Positions 1 through 9,751 are shown, numbered from the stretch's first letter. The stretch is DNA of 64,000 nt from Aphanizomenon flos-aquae FACHB-1287 (GCF_014698755.1 NZ_JACJTO010000001.1:124001-188000), one strand, 5' to 3'. Made by a program: numbers and translations. Notes: generated by a model from the letters alone, not told the origin.

Positions 1-75
1 ATTTGTTGTTCCTGAGTGTTAAGATATAGTACGTCTATTATTTCCATTAGATTTGAAAACGCATAAGCGTAACAA

Positions 76-148
76 GGGGAATTAGCTCAGTTGGTAGAGT
101 GCTGCGATCGCACCGCAGAGGTCAGGGGTTCGAGTCTCCTATTCTCCA
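76..148 (+). tRNA. tRNA-Ala (anticodon CGC)
   Basis: The 73-nt sequence folds as a full cloverleaf: a 7-bp acceptor stem, a D arm with GCTC/GAGT, an anticodon stem CTGCG/CGCAG with loop ATCGCAC, and a T arm with TTCGAGT. The anticodon is CGC, reading GCG alanine codons. The acceptor stem has the G3:U70 wobble pair, the classic alanine identity element, which confirms the assignment. The discriminator base is A73 and CCA is not encoded. The HIP1 octamer GCGATCGC lies across the anticodon stem and loop at 104-111. Confidence 0.96.
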
Positions 149-248
149 TTTGTACATTGTACATTCGCACATTACATATCACATTTCGCAAATCAATGTG
201 GCATAAACTTAACACTGACTACACAATACATAAATTATAGGGGAATGG

Positions 249-3200
249 CTATATCTCATTCAATGCTGGTAAACTTTTAACTATTCTCACGGTTTCTAAA
301 CTGACTCTCACTATCCTTTTAACTAAATCCACTATATAACGGGGATTTTCTGACCAATGGTTAGGGTCATTAATTATGCCACTATCCTTATCTTTGGTGA
401 CTTTGTACCGTTCCATAATCCATTCTAGGGCTGATTTGCCATTTACTATATATTCGTAGGCTTCTAGGGGGATTTGGGACAGGGTAAGTTTACTATTATA
501 GATGATGATGGTTTTATCTATACCGTTTTTGTTTTTACCAAATACCATTTTTTCGACTTGATAATCTTTGTCGTCTAAATATAATTCTTTTTTAAATTCT
601 TCTAATTCATAAGGTTCTATGGTTTCATAGTTGAGATGATAATACCCTAATTCTCTACCGGCTTGACTGAATGTCCAAAAATCCGCAGTAAAGGGGATTC
701 GTGGTAACATTTTCTTGAGGTCTGACGCAAAGCGTTGTTTATATTCGGGGGAATGTAATACTCCATAAATGTAATAGAAGATATCTGATTTTGTGATGGT
801 TTTGTCTTGATATTTTTGCTGATATTCTTTGAAAATGCTATCGGGGATGTTTTCTTTTTTCGTGTATTGTTCTGTGGTTGCTGTTGCAAATAGTGATCCT
901 AGTTCGCTTTGTTTTTCGTAGGTATATAAGGGGAAACATTGACTTGTATCATGAAAGTGTAAATTAGGAATAACATCAGTTATTAAAGCTGAAAAATCTT
1001 TTGTAACACCAATTCCAGTTACACAAATTACTAAGTTTTCTAAGTTTTGATTTGGGAATATTCTTGGTAATTGATATGTCATATCATTAAAATATTTATT
1101 AAAATAAACCCAATTTTTACAATAAGGTCTATATATTCCCATAAATACAGAATCATGAGAAAATTCATAATTAATGAATCTTCCTAAGTCATTTTTTAAA
1201 CCTCTTGACCAACTTATATTTTTAGGGTCATTATCAATAAAAGATTCTACTTGTTTTTTTCTTTGTTCAACATTATTTAAAGTTTGACCTTTTAAATGTT
1301 TCTTAAAATCTTCAACTTGTTGATTATAAAAATCAATCATTTTAGTCATATTAGCTGTTAATTCTTGTTTAGAAAAATTATAAACCCAAGTATCTCGACT
1401 TGTTGCTAATCCTCTTGAATATACATCAAAAATAGTTTTAGAAGTTGCATCTTTTTTATCACCCAATGAAATAAAACTTTCAAAATCATCATTACGTTGG
1501 TTAATCCAATCATAATTTTCATTAGGGGTGATTTCTTGCCATTTCATAGTAGAAATATCACCGAAATTTTTAATAATATCTAATTTTTCTTTTTGACTTA
1601 AATAATCACCAATATCATGATAAAATACCTTATTTTCTGATTTCTTACTGGAATTTTTGATTAAGAAAATAATGGCAATAGTAGCACGACTTCCTGAACC
1701 AAAAATTTTACCTCCTTCTTTTCTTGATTGTTCTCCCGAAGTTCTTTGATTACCACGTAAATTAAAACAATAAATGCTAGTAAATTCATCTACCAAACAT
1801 TTTCTAAAACCATCCATTGCATTATTATCAATGAATGAACCATTACTGACAAAACAAACTATACCTTGGTCTTTAATTCTATCACTAGCCCATCTAAAAC
1901 CGCGAATATAAGAATCATAAAGGCTGTTTTTATTCGTAGCTGTGGAATGTTTAGCGTAACTATTGGCAATTTTTTGATCTAAATTTTCATATTTGAGATT
2001 TTTATTACCATCATTTTCGCTTGTTTGTCCAGCAGAATAAGGAGGATTACCAATAATCACAGTAATATCCCTTTGCTTTTGATTAATTACCCGTTGATTA
2101 TTTTCAGGAAAGATACTTTCTAACAAATAACCTGCATTTTCAAACATTTGAAAAGTATCCGTTAAAACAATCCCATTAAAAGGTTGATACCCCCCCTTAC
2201 CCCCCCTTATTAAGGGGGGGAATGAAGCACCCCCTTCGTTAATGGGGTTGAAATCTAATCCCCCTTCATTAATGGGGTTGAAATCTAATCCCCCTTCATT
2301 AATGGGGTTGAAATCTAATCCCCCTTCGTTAATGGGGTTGAAATCTAATCCCCCTTCATTAATGGGGTTGAAATCTAATCCCCCTTCGTTAATGGGGTTG
2401 AAATCTAATCCCCCTTCATTAATGGGGTTGAAATCTAATCCCCCTTCATTAATGGGGTTGAAATCTAATCCCCCTTCATTAATGGGGTTGAAATCTAATC
2501 CCCCTTCATTAATGGGGTTGAAATCTAATCCCCCTTCATTAATGGGGTTGAAATCTAATCCCCCTTCATTAATGGGGTTGAAATTTAAGCCCCCCTTTAC
2601 AAGGGGGGTTGGGGGGTATTGAGTTAAAAAATGATAACTTTCCTCAATATTAATTGCCGCAATATAATAAGCTAATAAAACAATCTCATTAGCGTGCAAT
2701 TCTGAAGTAAACTTCCGTTGTAAATCCTCTGGTTTAATTAACCCACTTTGCAATAACCGCACCATAAAAGTACCAGTCCCGGTAAAGGGGTCTAAAATAT
2801 GCACACCCTCATCACTTAAACCCACACCAAATTCTTGTTTTAAAGCAAAATCAGCACTTTTAATAATAAAATCTACCACTTCCACGGGAGTATAAACAAT
2901 ACCCAATCTTTCTACCAACCGGGGAAAAGCCGCACGGAAAAATTTATCATATAATTCAATAATGATCCGCTGTTTTCCTTCTGCATTATCAATACCACTA
3001 GCGCGTTCTCGCACACTTTGATAAAACTTGTCTAAAGTCTTGACTTCCTTCTGTAAAGATTGACCTTCTAACACATCTAACATTCTTTGCATTGTCTGGG
3101 AAACCGGGTTATATTTAGTAAATTCGTAACCCTCAAACAAAGCATCAAAAATCGGTTTAGTAATTAAATGTTGAGATAACATTTCAATGGCTTCATCTTC

Positions 3201-5579
3201 GGTGACATTAGGATTAATATTTTGATGTAATCCTGTGATAAATTCATCAAATACTTTTTTCGCTTCCGATTGTAAGGGCGAACGGCCGTTCGCCCCTAAT
3301 AAAGCCTTAATTCGGGAAATGTGAGTATCAGCAATGTCCGCTACATCCTTAGCCCATTTTTCCCAATACTGTCTATCACCACATTTAGTAACTATTTTCG
3401 CATAAATGGCATTTCTCCATTCTTCAATGGGAAAATTCAATTCTAATTGTTTATATGTGGGGGCGAACGGCCGTTCGCCCCTACCATTATTTTCAGTTTT
3501 ACCTCCCACTCCAATAACAGCAATTTGGGGAGGACGACGTTTATTTAATTCTATTTTATTGACAGTATCATTAAATCGGTCATCATGGGAGCGTAAAGCC
3601 TGTAAAACTTGCCAAATTACCTTATATTTTTGATTATCTTTTAAAGCAATTTCGGGAGGTATATCAGCAGGAATACCAACGGGTAGAATAATATAACCGT
3701 ACTTTTTCCCTTCAGCTTTTCTCATCACTCTACCAACGGACTGTACCACATCTACCACCGAATTACGAGGAGTGAGAAACATGACAGCATCTAAAGCAGG
3801 AACATCTACACCTTCCGATAAACACCGCGCATTTGATAAAATTCGACAGATAGAACCCTGTGCGGAAGTATCAGCTTTTAACCATTCTAATTTACTGTTT
3901 CTTTCTAAAGCGTTTTGTTTACCATCAACGTGGTCTAAATTACATTGTAAAAACGTTTCATCATCGGGGTTTAATTGTTGATAATCATTGACAATATCAG
4001 CGAATAAATCAACAATCTTTTGAGAATCTTTAATGGTGCGAGAAAAAGCAACCGCACGTTTCATGGGGTTATTATCTTCTATTTCTTCTCCTTGAGCATC
4101 TTGAATTAAACGTTTAGCTAAACCATTCCAACAACCGATAATTTTAACTGCGTCATCTAAATTTAATTCGTTATTTGCGTCTGCTAATTGTTGTTGAAAA
4201 GTTGCACTCACAAATTTTTCATCAACTGCTAACACCATCACTTTATAATCAGTTAATAAACCAGTGCTGACAGCTTCCCCAAAATTTAAACGATGAAATT
4301 CTTGACCATAGATATTTACATCATCCATGGAACATAAAAAAGCGTCGTTTTCCTGTGCTTGTACTTTAGTTTCATCACTATAAAGTTTAGGAGTTGCTGT
4401 CATGTAAAGACGTTTTTTAGCTTGGATAAAATCTTGATTATGTACCTTCACAAAATAAGATTCATCTTCACCAGAAATCGTTACTCCTGTGGTTCTATGG
4501 GCTTCATCACAGATAATTAAATCAAATTCTGGTAAACCTTTTTTCTGTGCGTCTGATATAGATTGAATTGATTGATAAGTGGAGAAAATAACGGTTAAAC
4601 CCCCCCTAACCCCCCCTTGTAAAGGGGGGGAACTTTCTAAGGGAGAATCAAAAGCCCCACTTTCTAAGGGAGAATCAAAAGCCCCCCTTTCTAAGGGGGG
4701 TTGGGGGGTATTAAAAGCACGATAGGATTTAATAATATCTTCCGCGTTAGTTGTAGGGGGAAAAGCTAAATCATTAATGGTAAGATCAGCAAGATCATCA
4801 TTTTGAGATTTTTTCTTATTTTTACCCACATTCACATCAGAACAAACTGCAATACTATGAAAATTAATATCACTTTCTGCTGTCCATTCTCTCAATGTTT
4901 GGGAAAGTAAAGAAATAGAAGGAACTAAAAAGAGAATTAAATTATTTTCTCTAGGGAAATTTTCGGCGATTTTCAAAGCAGTAAAGGTTTTACCAGTACC
5001 ACAAGCCATAATTAATTTACCTCTATCTCCCGTTTTAAACCCAGCGAGGACTTTTTCTAAAGCGTCTTGTTGGTGGGTTCTAATTTGTTTTTTAGGTTTA
5101 AGTTCTAAATGATCAGGATTTTTTAAACTGAACTTATCCCAATCAATGGGACTATTTTCTAAATTATAAATATCAGCACGAATAACAGGAATTTGTTGAC
5201 CATCTAAAGCTGCTTCGGCGTTTTTACTCCACTTATTTGTAGTGGAAATTATCATCCGTTTTTTAAATAAATTTGTCCCGGAAGTGGTGAAAAATGAATC
5301 TATATCTGATTTTTCTAAAGTTTGATTTTCTCCATAACATTTACATTGAATAGCACAATAATCGCCAGTATCTCTGATTACTGCTACTAGGTCAATACCT
5401 GTATCTGGCATATTTCCCCGTTTTGGAAAATCCATCCACATCCACACTTGACTAAAACACTCTTTATAAATAGGATCAGTCTGGAGATAATTTAACATTA
5501 ATCGTTCAAATTTATCACCTAAATCACGGGGGGAATCAGAATTTTCTCTAAATTCATTTAAGACTGAGCGAATGGTCAT
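249..5579 (-). CDS. Single-chain type ISP-like restriction-modification enzyme (nuclease, helicase, adenine methyltransferase)
   Basis: This 1776-residue protein joins all restriction-modification activities in one chain. An N-terminal Mrr-like nuclease domain shows GIDLV near residue 60 and the catalytic QCK near 78. A superfamily 2 translocase follows, with ACGTGKT near 191, DEAH near 357, a TATP motif and QSVGR near 611. The N6-adenine methyltransferase has DPFTGTGTF near 930 and NPPY near 1178; the C-terminal ~500 residues should hold the target recognition domain. The length is inflated by two in-frame repeat blocks of about 143 and 38 residues and by two short palindrome insertions, leaving roughly 1590 residues for the enzyme itself. 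All catalytic motifs are intact, so activity is plausible but unproven. The gene stands alone about 100 bp from tRNA-Ala. The recognition sequence cannot be read from the protein. Confidence 0.88.
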   Translation of the reverse strand: MTIRSVLNEFRENSDSPRDLGDKFERLMLNYLQTDPIYKECFSQVWMWMDFPKRGNMPDTGIDLVAVIRDTGDYCAIQCKCYGENQTLEKSDIDSFFTTSGTNLFKKRMIISTTNKWSKNAEAALDGQQIPVIRADIYNLENSPIDWDKFSLKNPDHLELKPKKQIRTHQQDALEKVLAGFKTGDRGKLIMACGTGKTFTALKIAENFPRENNLILFLVPSISLLSQTLREWTAESDINFHSIAVCSDVNVGKNKKKSQNDDLADLTINDLAFPPTTNAEDIIKSYRAFNTPQPPLERGAFDSPLESGAFDSPLESSPPLQGGVRGGLTVIFSTYQSIQSISDAQKKGLPEFDLIICDEAHRTTGVTISGEDESYFVKVHNQDFIQAKKRLYMTATPKLYSDETKVQAQENDAFLCSMDDVNIYGQEFHRLNFGEAVSTGLLTDYKVMVLAVDEKFVSATFQQQLADANNELNLDDAVKIIGCWNGLAKRLIQDAQGEEIEDNNPMKRAVAFSRTIKDSQKIVDLFADIVNDYQQLNPDDETFLQCNLDHVDGKQNALERNSKLEWLKADTSAQGSICRILSNARCLSEGVDVPALDAVMFLTPRNSVVDVVQSVGRVMRKAEGKKYGYIILPVGIPADIPPEIALKDNQKYKVIWQVLQALRSHDDRFNDTVNKIELNKRRPPQIAVIGVGGKTENNGRGERPFAPTYKQLELNFPIEEWRNAIYAKIVTKCGDRQYWEKWAKDVADIADTHISRIKALLGANGRSPLQSEAKKVFDEFITGLHQNINPNVTEDEAIEMLSQHLITKPIFDALFEGYEFTKYNPVSQTMQRMLDVLEGQSLQKEVKTLDKFYQSVRERASGIDNAEGKQRIIIELYDKFFRAAFPRLVERLGIVYTPVEVVDFIIKSADFALKQEFGVGLSDEGVHILDPFTGTGTFMVRLLQSGLIKPEDLQRKFTSELHANEIVLLAYYIAAINIEESYHFLTQYPPTPLVKGGLNFNPINEGGLDFNPINEGGLDFNPINEGGLDFNPINEGGLDFNPINEGGLDFNPINEGGLDFNPINEGGLDFNPINEGGLDFNPINEGGLDFNPINEGGLDFNPINEGGLDFNPINEGGASFPPLIRGGKGGYQPFNGIVLTDTFQMFENAGYLLESIFPENNQRVINQKQRDITVIIGNPPYSAGQTSENDGNKNLKYENLDQKIANSYAKHSTATNKNSLYDSYIRGFRWASDRIKDQGIVCFVSNGSFIDNNAMDGFRKCLVDEFTSIYCFNLRGNQRTSGEQSRKEGGKIFGSGSRATIAIIFLIKNSSKKSENKVFYHDIGDYLSQKEKLDIIKNFGDISTMKWQEITPNENYDWINQRNDDFESFISLGDKKDATSKTIFDVYSRGLATSRDTWVYNFSKQELTANMTKMIDFYNQQVEDFKKHLKGQTLNNVEQRKKQVESFIDNDPKNISWSRGLKNDLGRFINYEFSHDSVFMGIYRPYCKNWVYFNKYFNDMTYQLPRIFPNQNLENLVICVTGIGVTKDFSALITDVIPNLHFHDTSQCFPLYTYEKQSELGSLFATATTEQYTKKENIPDSIFKEYQQKYQDKTITKSDIFYYIYGVLHSPEYKQRFASDLKKMLPRIPFTADFWTFSQAGRELGYYHLNYETIEPYELEEFKKELYLDDKDYQVEKMVFGKNKNGIDKTIIIYNSKLTLSQIPLEAYEYIVNGKSALEWIMERYKVTKDKDSGIINDPNHWSENPRYIVDLVKRIVRVSLETVRIVKSLPALNEI
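2190..2618. repeat. Palindrome-flanked insertion carrying twelve 30-bp tandem units inside the ISP gene
   Basis: A C/G-run palindromic module (poly-C arms at about 2190-2220 and poly-G arms at about 2590-2618) encloses twelve near-identical 30-bp units at 2231-2590. Each unit encodes the ten residues GGLDFNPINE in the frame of the host gene. Units differ mainly at one base (TTCGTT versus TTCATT; units 1, 4 and 6 carry the G). The block adds 143 residues between the methyltransferase motif I region and NPPY without breaking the frame, and it is also open on the other strand. Confidence 0.95.
3276..3295. repeat. Short palindromic repeat inside the ISP gene, copy 1
   Basis: This is a perfect 20-bp palindrome centred on CGGCCG, with arms GGGCGAACGG and CCGTTCGCCC. 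It is translated in frame as part of GANGRSPL. The same palindrome occurs again about 185 bp away, so it is a dispersed repeat and not a codon coincidence. Confidence 0.9.
3460..3481. repeat. Short palindromic repeat inside the ISP gene, copy 2
   Basis: This is a second copy of the CGGCCG-centred palindrome, extended by one G:C pair on each side. It is translated in frame as part of NGRGERPFAP, a different peptide from copy 1 because it sits in another register and orientation. Confidence 0.9.
4599..4712. repeat. Second palindrome-flanked repeat block inside the ISP gene
   Basis: Poly-C and poly-G arms like those at 2190-2618 enclose two to three copies of a 30-bp unit (core TTTCTAAGGGAGAATCAAAA). 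The block encodes about 38 extra residues containing FDSPLESGA, placed just before the helicase segment TVIFSTYQS. It has the same architecture as the larger block but a different unit sequence, which indicates an independent insertion and expansion. Confidence 0.88.
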
Positions 5580-5915
5580 TTTAATTTTTCTACCAGTTTA
5601 TAAATTTTATTTGTTTATGTTTTTGATGATAATTAAAATTATCATCCTGTATATCCTTAAATCCTGCTTAAGCTAATTCTGATTATATGATAACTACAGT
5701 TAAGTATATCTGTAAAGACCTGAATAGGTTAATTTGTATTAACTTTGGAGCAAAAATTATAGAATTGTATAAATTAGATAGGATAATAAGGATATCTTCC
5801 CATGTTTTCCCCTGTATAATGAAGTACACATTATAATATATAAACATAAAAACTTCCAGGAATACAGGGTAGTATTACCTACCCTACCAGGTTGAAATAG
5901 ATTTCTTGACCCCGA
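5580..5915. other. Intergenic region between the ISP gene and hisIE
   Basis: This 336-bp AT-rich stretch contains the palindrome at 5625-5646 and a weaker inverted repeat (TATAATG/CATTATA) near 5815-5835. It contains no credible reading frame or RNA gene. It carries the promoter of the minus-strand ISP gene and the 3' flank of hisIE. Confidence 0.5.
5625..5646. promoter_or_regulatory. Perfect inverted repeat upstream of the ISP gene, candidate operator
   Basis: The 10-bp arms GATGATAATT and AATTATCATC are separated by AA, forming a perfect 22-bp palindrome 46 bp upstream of the ISP start codon. The size and symmetry fit a dimeric repressor site, but AT-rich DNA produces such palindromes by chance and no regulator gene is adjacent. 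Confidence 0.3.
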
Positions 5916-6566
5916 TTACTTCCGTCGTTCTTGTAGTTTCAAATACACAGCCTTTAAATCAACCTGATGATGTGCCAAAGCCACAAGCGTATGATAAAAT
6001 AAATCTGCAACTTCACCAGCAATTCCATCAGCATCATTATCCTTGCAGGCCATGACTACCTCCGCGCTTTCCTCACCGATCTTTTTCAGGATCTTATTAT
6101 CACCACCAGCCAATAACTTACAGGTATAAGAATCTTCATGAGGATGATCCCGGCGATCGCAGATCACCGCAAACAACTGTGATAAACTATCTCCTGGTGG
6201 TGGTGTAACCTTGCCATCAACCTGGTGAAAACAACTACGTTCCCCAGTATGACAAGCAACATCACCCACCTGCTCCACCCCCACCAACAAAGCATCACTA
6301 TCACAGTCATAACGAATACTTTGCACCTTCTGAATATGACCAGAAGTAGCCCCCTTATGCCAAAACTCCTGACGGGAACGACTCCAAAACCAAGTTTCTC
6401 CAGTTGCTAAAGTCCTTTGTAAAGATTCCCGATTCATCCAAGCCATCATCAGCACAGTTCCATCCAAATAATCTTGGACAATTGCCGGTACTAAACCTTG
6501 GTCATCATAGCGAATTTTGTCCACAGGGATAGCAGATAGGAGGGATAGCAATTCAGGACGAGACAT
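5916..6566 (-). CDS. hisI: Bifunctional phosphoribosyl-AMP cyclohydrolase / phosphoribosyl-ATP pyrophosphatase HisIE
   Basis: This protein catalyses the second and third steps of histidine synthesis in the cytoplasm. The N-terminal HisI half (residues ~15-115) shows [10 protein letters not shown], a WSRSR motif and metal-binding CDSDA and CHTGERSCF segments. The C-terminal HisE half (~125-210) has [16 protein letters not shown] and a helical nucleotide pyrophosphatase core ending in [12 protein letters not shown]. The length of 216 residues is normal for the fused form. It is a stand-alone gene divergent from hemL, with no clear Shine-Dalgarno sequence before the ATG. Confidence 0.96.
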   Translation of the reverse strand: MSRPELLSLLSAIPVDKIRYDDQGLVPAIVQDYLDGTVLMMAWMNRESLQRTLATGETWFWSRSRQEFWHKGATSGHIQKVQSIRYDCDSDALLVGVEQVGDVACHTGERSCFHQVDGKVTPPPGDSLSQLFAVICDRRDHPHEDSYTCKLLAGGDNKILKKIGEESAEVVMACKDNDADGIAGEVADLFYHTLVALAHHQVDLKAVYLKLQERRK

Positions 6567-6702
6567 AGCAGTTAATTTACAATAATTAGTGGAATTAGGA
6601 TACCATTTTCACCTAATCCTATACCATAGAAATTCTGAGTAACTTTTCACCCTATCTTAAGATAGAAACTCAATTTTCATCATTACCGACTAGGAGATAC
6701 CC

Positions 6703-8001
6703 TTGGTAAACACCTCAATTAAAACCACAAAATCACAAGAAATCTTTGCTGCTGCTCAAAAACTCATGCCCGGAGGAGTGAGTTCTCCCGTCCGCGCCTT
6801 TAAATCCGTCGGGGGACAACCCATAGTATTTGACCGCGTTAATGGCGCGTATATTTGGGATATAGACGGCAACAAATACATAGACTATGTTGGCACATGG
6901 GGACCAGCTATCTGTGGTCATGCTCACCCAGAAGTCATCTCCGCACTGCACACAGCCCTAGATAAAGGTACTAGCTTTGGTGCTCCCTGCGTCCTCGAAA
7001 ACATTTTAGCCGAAATGGTCATTGATGCTGTTCCTAGCGTCGAAATGGTGAGATTTGTCAACTCTGGAACAGAAGCTTGTATGGCCGTCTTACGCCTCAT
7101 GCGAGCCTTTACAAATCGAGAAAAAGTCATCAAATTTGAAGGCTGCTATCACGGACACGCTGATATGTTCCTAGTCAAAGCCGGTTCTGGAGTAGCTACC
7201 CTAGGCTTACCCGACTCCCCAGGAGTACCTAAAGCAGTCACAGCCAGCACCTTAACCGCTCCTTTCAATGATTTAGAAGCCGTAAAAGCCTTATTTGAAC
7301 AAAATCCCCAAGAAATCGCCGGTGTCATTCTCGAACCTGTAGTTGGTAATGCTGGCTTTATTACCCCTGACGCTGGGTTTCTAGAAGGACTTAGAGAACT
7401 TACCCAAGAACATGGCGCACTATTGGTATTTGATGAAGTTATGACAGGCTTCCGCATTGCCTACGGTGGTGCACAAGCAAAATTTGGCGTTACCCCTGAC
7501 CTAACCACCATGGGTAAAGTCATTGGTGGTGGTTTACCTGTTGGCGCTTACGGTGGCCGCCGCGAAATCATGTCAATGGTTGCCCCCGCAGGTCCTGTTT
7601 ATCAAGCCGGGACGCTTTCGGGTAATCCTTTGGCCATGACAGCGGGAATTAAAACCCTAGAACTACTCAACAAACCCGGAACTTATGAGTATTTAGAAAA
7701 AATTACCAAACAATTAGCCGATGGATTACTAAAAATCTGCGCTGATACTGGTCATGCTGCTTGTGGTGGTAATATTAGTGCCATGTTTGGATTATTCTTT
7801 ACCGCTGGACCCGTGCATAACTATGAAGATGCTAAAAAAGCCGATACCGCTAAATTTGGTCGTTTTCATCACGGAATGTTAGAGCATGGTATTTATCTAG
7901 CACCATCTCAATTTGAAGCTGGTTTCACTTCCTTGGCACATACTCAAGAAGATATCGAACAGACCTTAGCCGCAGCGAAAGAGGTGCTATCTAGTCTGTA
8001 A
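6703..8001 (+). CDS. hemL: Glutamate-1-semialdehyde 2,1-aminomutase
   Basis: HemL converts glutamate-1-semialdehyde to 5-aminolevulinate, feeding heme, chlorophyll and bilin synthesis. It is a class III PLP-dependent aminotransferase of 432 residues, the usual cyanobacterial length. Visible motifs include [12 protein letters not shown] near the N terminus, [18 protein letters not shown] and the PLP-lysine segment [15 protein letters not shown]. The start is TTG at 6703, supported by AGGAGA about 6 bp upstream and by the typical N-terminal [15 protein letters not shown]. The product links to pcyA in this window, which makes phycocyanobilin from heme-derived biliverdin. Confidence 0.97.
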   Translation: MVNTSIKTTKSQEIFAAAQKLMPGGVSSPVRAFKSVGGQPIVFDRVNGAYIWDIDGNKYIDYVGTWGPAICGHAHPEVISALHTALDKGTSFGAPCVLENILAEMVIDAVPSVEMVRFVNSGTEACMAVLRLMRAFTNREKVIKFEGCYHGHADMFLVKAGSGVATLGLPDSPGVPKAVTASTLTAPFNDLEAVKALFEQNPQEIAGVILEPVVGNAGFITPDAGFLEGLRELTQEHGALLVFDEVMTGFRIAYGGAQAKFGVTPDLTTMGKVIGGGLPVGAYGGRREIMSMVAPAGPVYQAGTLSGNPLAMTAGIKTLELLNKPGTYEYLEKITKQLADGLLKICADTGHAACGGNISAMFGLFFTAGPVHNYEDAKKADTAKFGRFHHGMLEHGIYLAPSQFEAGFTSLAHTQEDIEQTLAAAKEVLSSL

Positions 8002-8061
8002 ATAGGTAGAGGGCAGGGGGCAGAGCGCGTAATTTCAGCCCTGGACCACACCCTTTGCCTT

Positions 8062-8094
8062 TATGGCAGTTCCTATGCTTGTGAGGTGCAAATT
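8062..8094 (+). repeat. Dispersed ~33-bp repeat, upstream copy
   Basis: TATGGCAGTTCCTATGCTTG followed by GAGGTGCAAATT resembles the segment at 9784-9816 at about three quarters of positions. The two copies lie in direct orientation on either side of the kinase gene. Confidence 0.5.
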
Positions 8095-8173
8095 ACTTAA
8101 TCAAAAGTATAGTTATTAAATTCTCTGATATAATCGAACAAAAGCATGATTAGTCCCATTAAGTTGACAGTTC

Positions 8174-9751
8174 ATGAGCTATTGCGTAAATCCCACCTGT
8201 TCCTCTCCTAAAAATTCAGGCTCTAGCCAAATATGTGAGGCTTGCGGCTCAAAATTGATCTTGCACTGTCGCTTTCGACCTGTCAAACCACTAGGTCAAG
8301 GTGGTTTTGGGGCAACATTTTTGGCAATAGAGGAAAACTTGCCAGGTAAACCTCGTTGTGTAATTAAGCAATTACGTCCAGTCAGTAAAACTCCTCACCT
8401 ATTGAAAATGGCAGGGGAGCTATTTGCCAGAGAGGCAGAAACTTTAGGTAGGATTGGTAATCATCCCCAAATACCCAGACTACTGGATTATTTTGAATAT
8501 AATCAGCAATTCTATTTAGTTCAAGAATATGTCAGCGGCTTAACTCTCCAACAGGAGGTGATAAAAACCGGGGTTTATAATGAGGAGCGAATCAGGAATT
8601 TTTTACGGGATCTTATGCCATTACTGCAATACATTCATGAGCAAAAGGTAATTCACCGGGATATTAAACCAGCTAATTTAATCCGTCGTTCTCAAGATAG
8701 CAAACTTGTACTCATTGATTTCGGCGCTGTCAAAAATCAAGTCAATCAAATCACCTCTGGTGAATCTGAAGCCACAGCTTTAACCGCTTATGCAATTGGT
8801 ACTTCTGGTTTCGCACCTCCAGAACAAATGGCCATGCGTCCCGTTTATTCTAGTGATATCTACGCAGTAGGAGTGACTTGTATTTATTTGCTGACGGCTA
8901 AAATTCCTAAGGATTTAGAATACAATCCCACCACGGGTGATGTGACGTGGGAACATCTAGTTAATATTAGTGATCATTTGACTACGGTATTAAAAAAGAT
9001 GTTGGAAATGTCAGTACGCGATCGCTATCAAACAGCACAAAACGTACTCCAAGCTTTGGATATAGAGCCATATGTAGATAATTTAACTCAAGGCTTAGTA
9101 TCCACACCCCCCATATCTGAAGATCCTGGTGTTCATAATTATACTTCTGATAAAAATAATTCTATAACGAAAATTGCTGAATCTATTCGATCTAGAAAAG
9201 AAAAAACGGCACCGGAATGGCAACGTGGATACACTCAAAAGGGAGGGTCTATATCTGAACAGCCTCCTGTCAGTAACCGAACTCATAGAAGCATCAATAA
9301 TTACAGATCTCCATCTGTGCAAAAATTAGATACCAAAGGTCTATTAGTAGCCTATAACACAGGCGAACGGGATTTTTCCTGCTACAATTTTACGCTCTTG
9401 AATATAGTTAGAGGTAATCTATCAGGAGCTAATTTTCATTCTGCTCAATTTCATAAAGCCAATTTTCAAGGAACTAATCTTCAGAATACGGATTTTGGCG
9501 GTTCAAGTTTAAAAGAAGCAAATTTCAGAGATGCGAATTTAAGCAAGGCTTATTTTAGTAATGCTGATTTAGAAGGGGCGGATTTCAGAGGTGCTGATCT
9601 TAGTCGAGCTTATATGAGTCAAGCCAATCTCCGGGGAGCTAATTTGTCTGGAGCTAATCTTACTGGTGCTAAGGTAACTGACCAGCAATTAGCTGTAGCT
9701 AAAATGAATATGTTCACAGTGCGTCCTAATGGAAAGCGGAGTTTATTTTAA
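8174..9751 (+). CDS. Serine/threonine protein kinase with N-terminal zinc ribbon and C-terminal pentapeptide repeats
   Basis: This is a Hanks-type kinase of 525 residues. Cysteines 4, 9, 21 and 24 form a C4 zinc ribbon. The kinase domain (about 35-300) has the glycine loop GQGGFGATF, the ATP lysine in CVIKQL, HRDIKPAN near 160 and DFGAVK near 182. A Ser/Thr-rich linker (~305-390) leads to pentapeptide repeats (A[N/D]LxG type) from about 417 to 500, which would form a right-handed quadrilateral helix. All catalytic residues are present. No membrane segment is visible, so it is likely cytosolic, with the repeats for protein contacts. The substrate is unknown. Confidence 0.92.
   Translation: MSYCVNPTCSSPKNSGSSQICEACGSKLILHCRFRPVKPLGQGGFGATFLAIEENLPGKPRCVIKQLRPVSKTPHLLKMAGELFAREAETLGRIGNHPQIPRLLDYFEYNQQFYLVQEYVSGLTLQQEVIKTGVYNEERIRNFLRDLMPLLQYIHEQKVIHRDIKPANLIRRSQDSKLVLIDFGAVKNQVNQITSGESEATALTAYAIGTSGFAPPEQMAMRPVYSSDIYAVGVTCIYLLTAKIPKDLEYNPTTGDVTWEHLVNISDHLTTVLKKMLEMSVRDRYQTAQNVLQALDIEPYVDNLTQGLVSTPPISEDPGVHNYTSDKNNSITKIAESIRSRKEKTAPEWQRGYTQKGGSISEQPPVSNRTHRSINNYRSPSVQKLDTKGLLVAYNTGERDFSCYNFTLLNIVRGNLSGANFHSAQFHKANFQGTNLQNTDFGGSSLKEANFRDANLSKAYFSNADLEGADFRGADLSRAYMSQANLRGANLSGANLTGAKVTDQQLAVAKMNMFTVRPNGKRSLF

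Noticed and set aside
2231-2590. CRISPR array
   Set aside because: The 30-bp units are contiguous with no spacers and are in frame within a protein.
2242-2622. Plus-strand 126-aa frame made of repeated MGLKSNPPSL
   Set aside because: It is the reverse translation of the tandem repeat block inside the minus-strand ISP gene and has no ribosome site or independent support.
3406-3633. Plus-strand 75-aa frame
   Set aside because: It is antisense to the ISP helicase region and open because of the GC-rich palindrome; no coding evidence.
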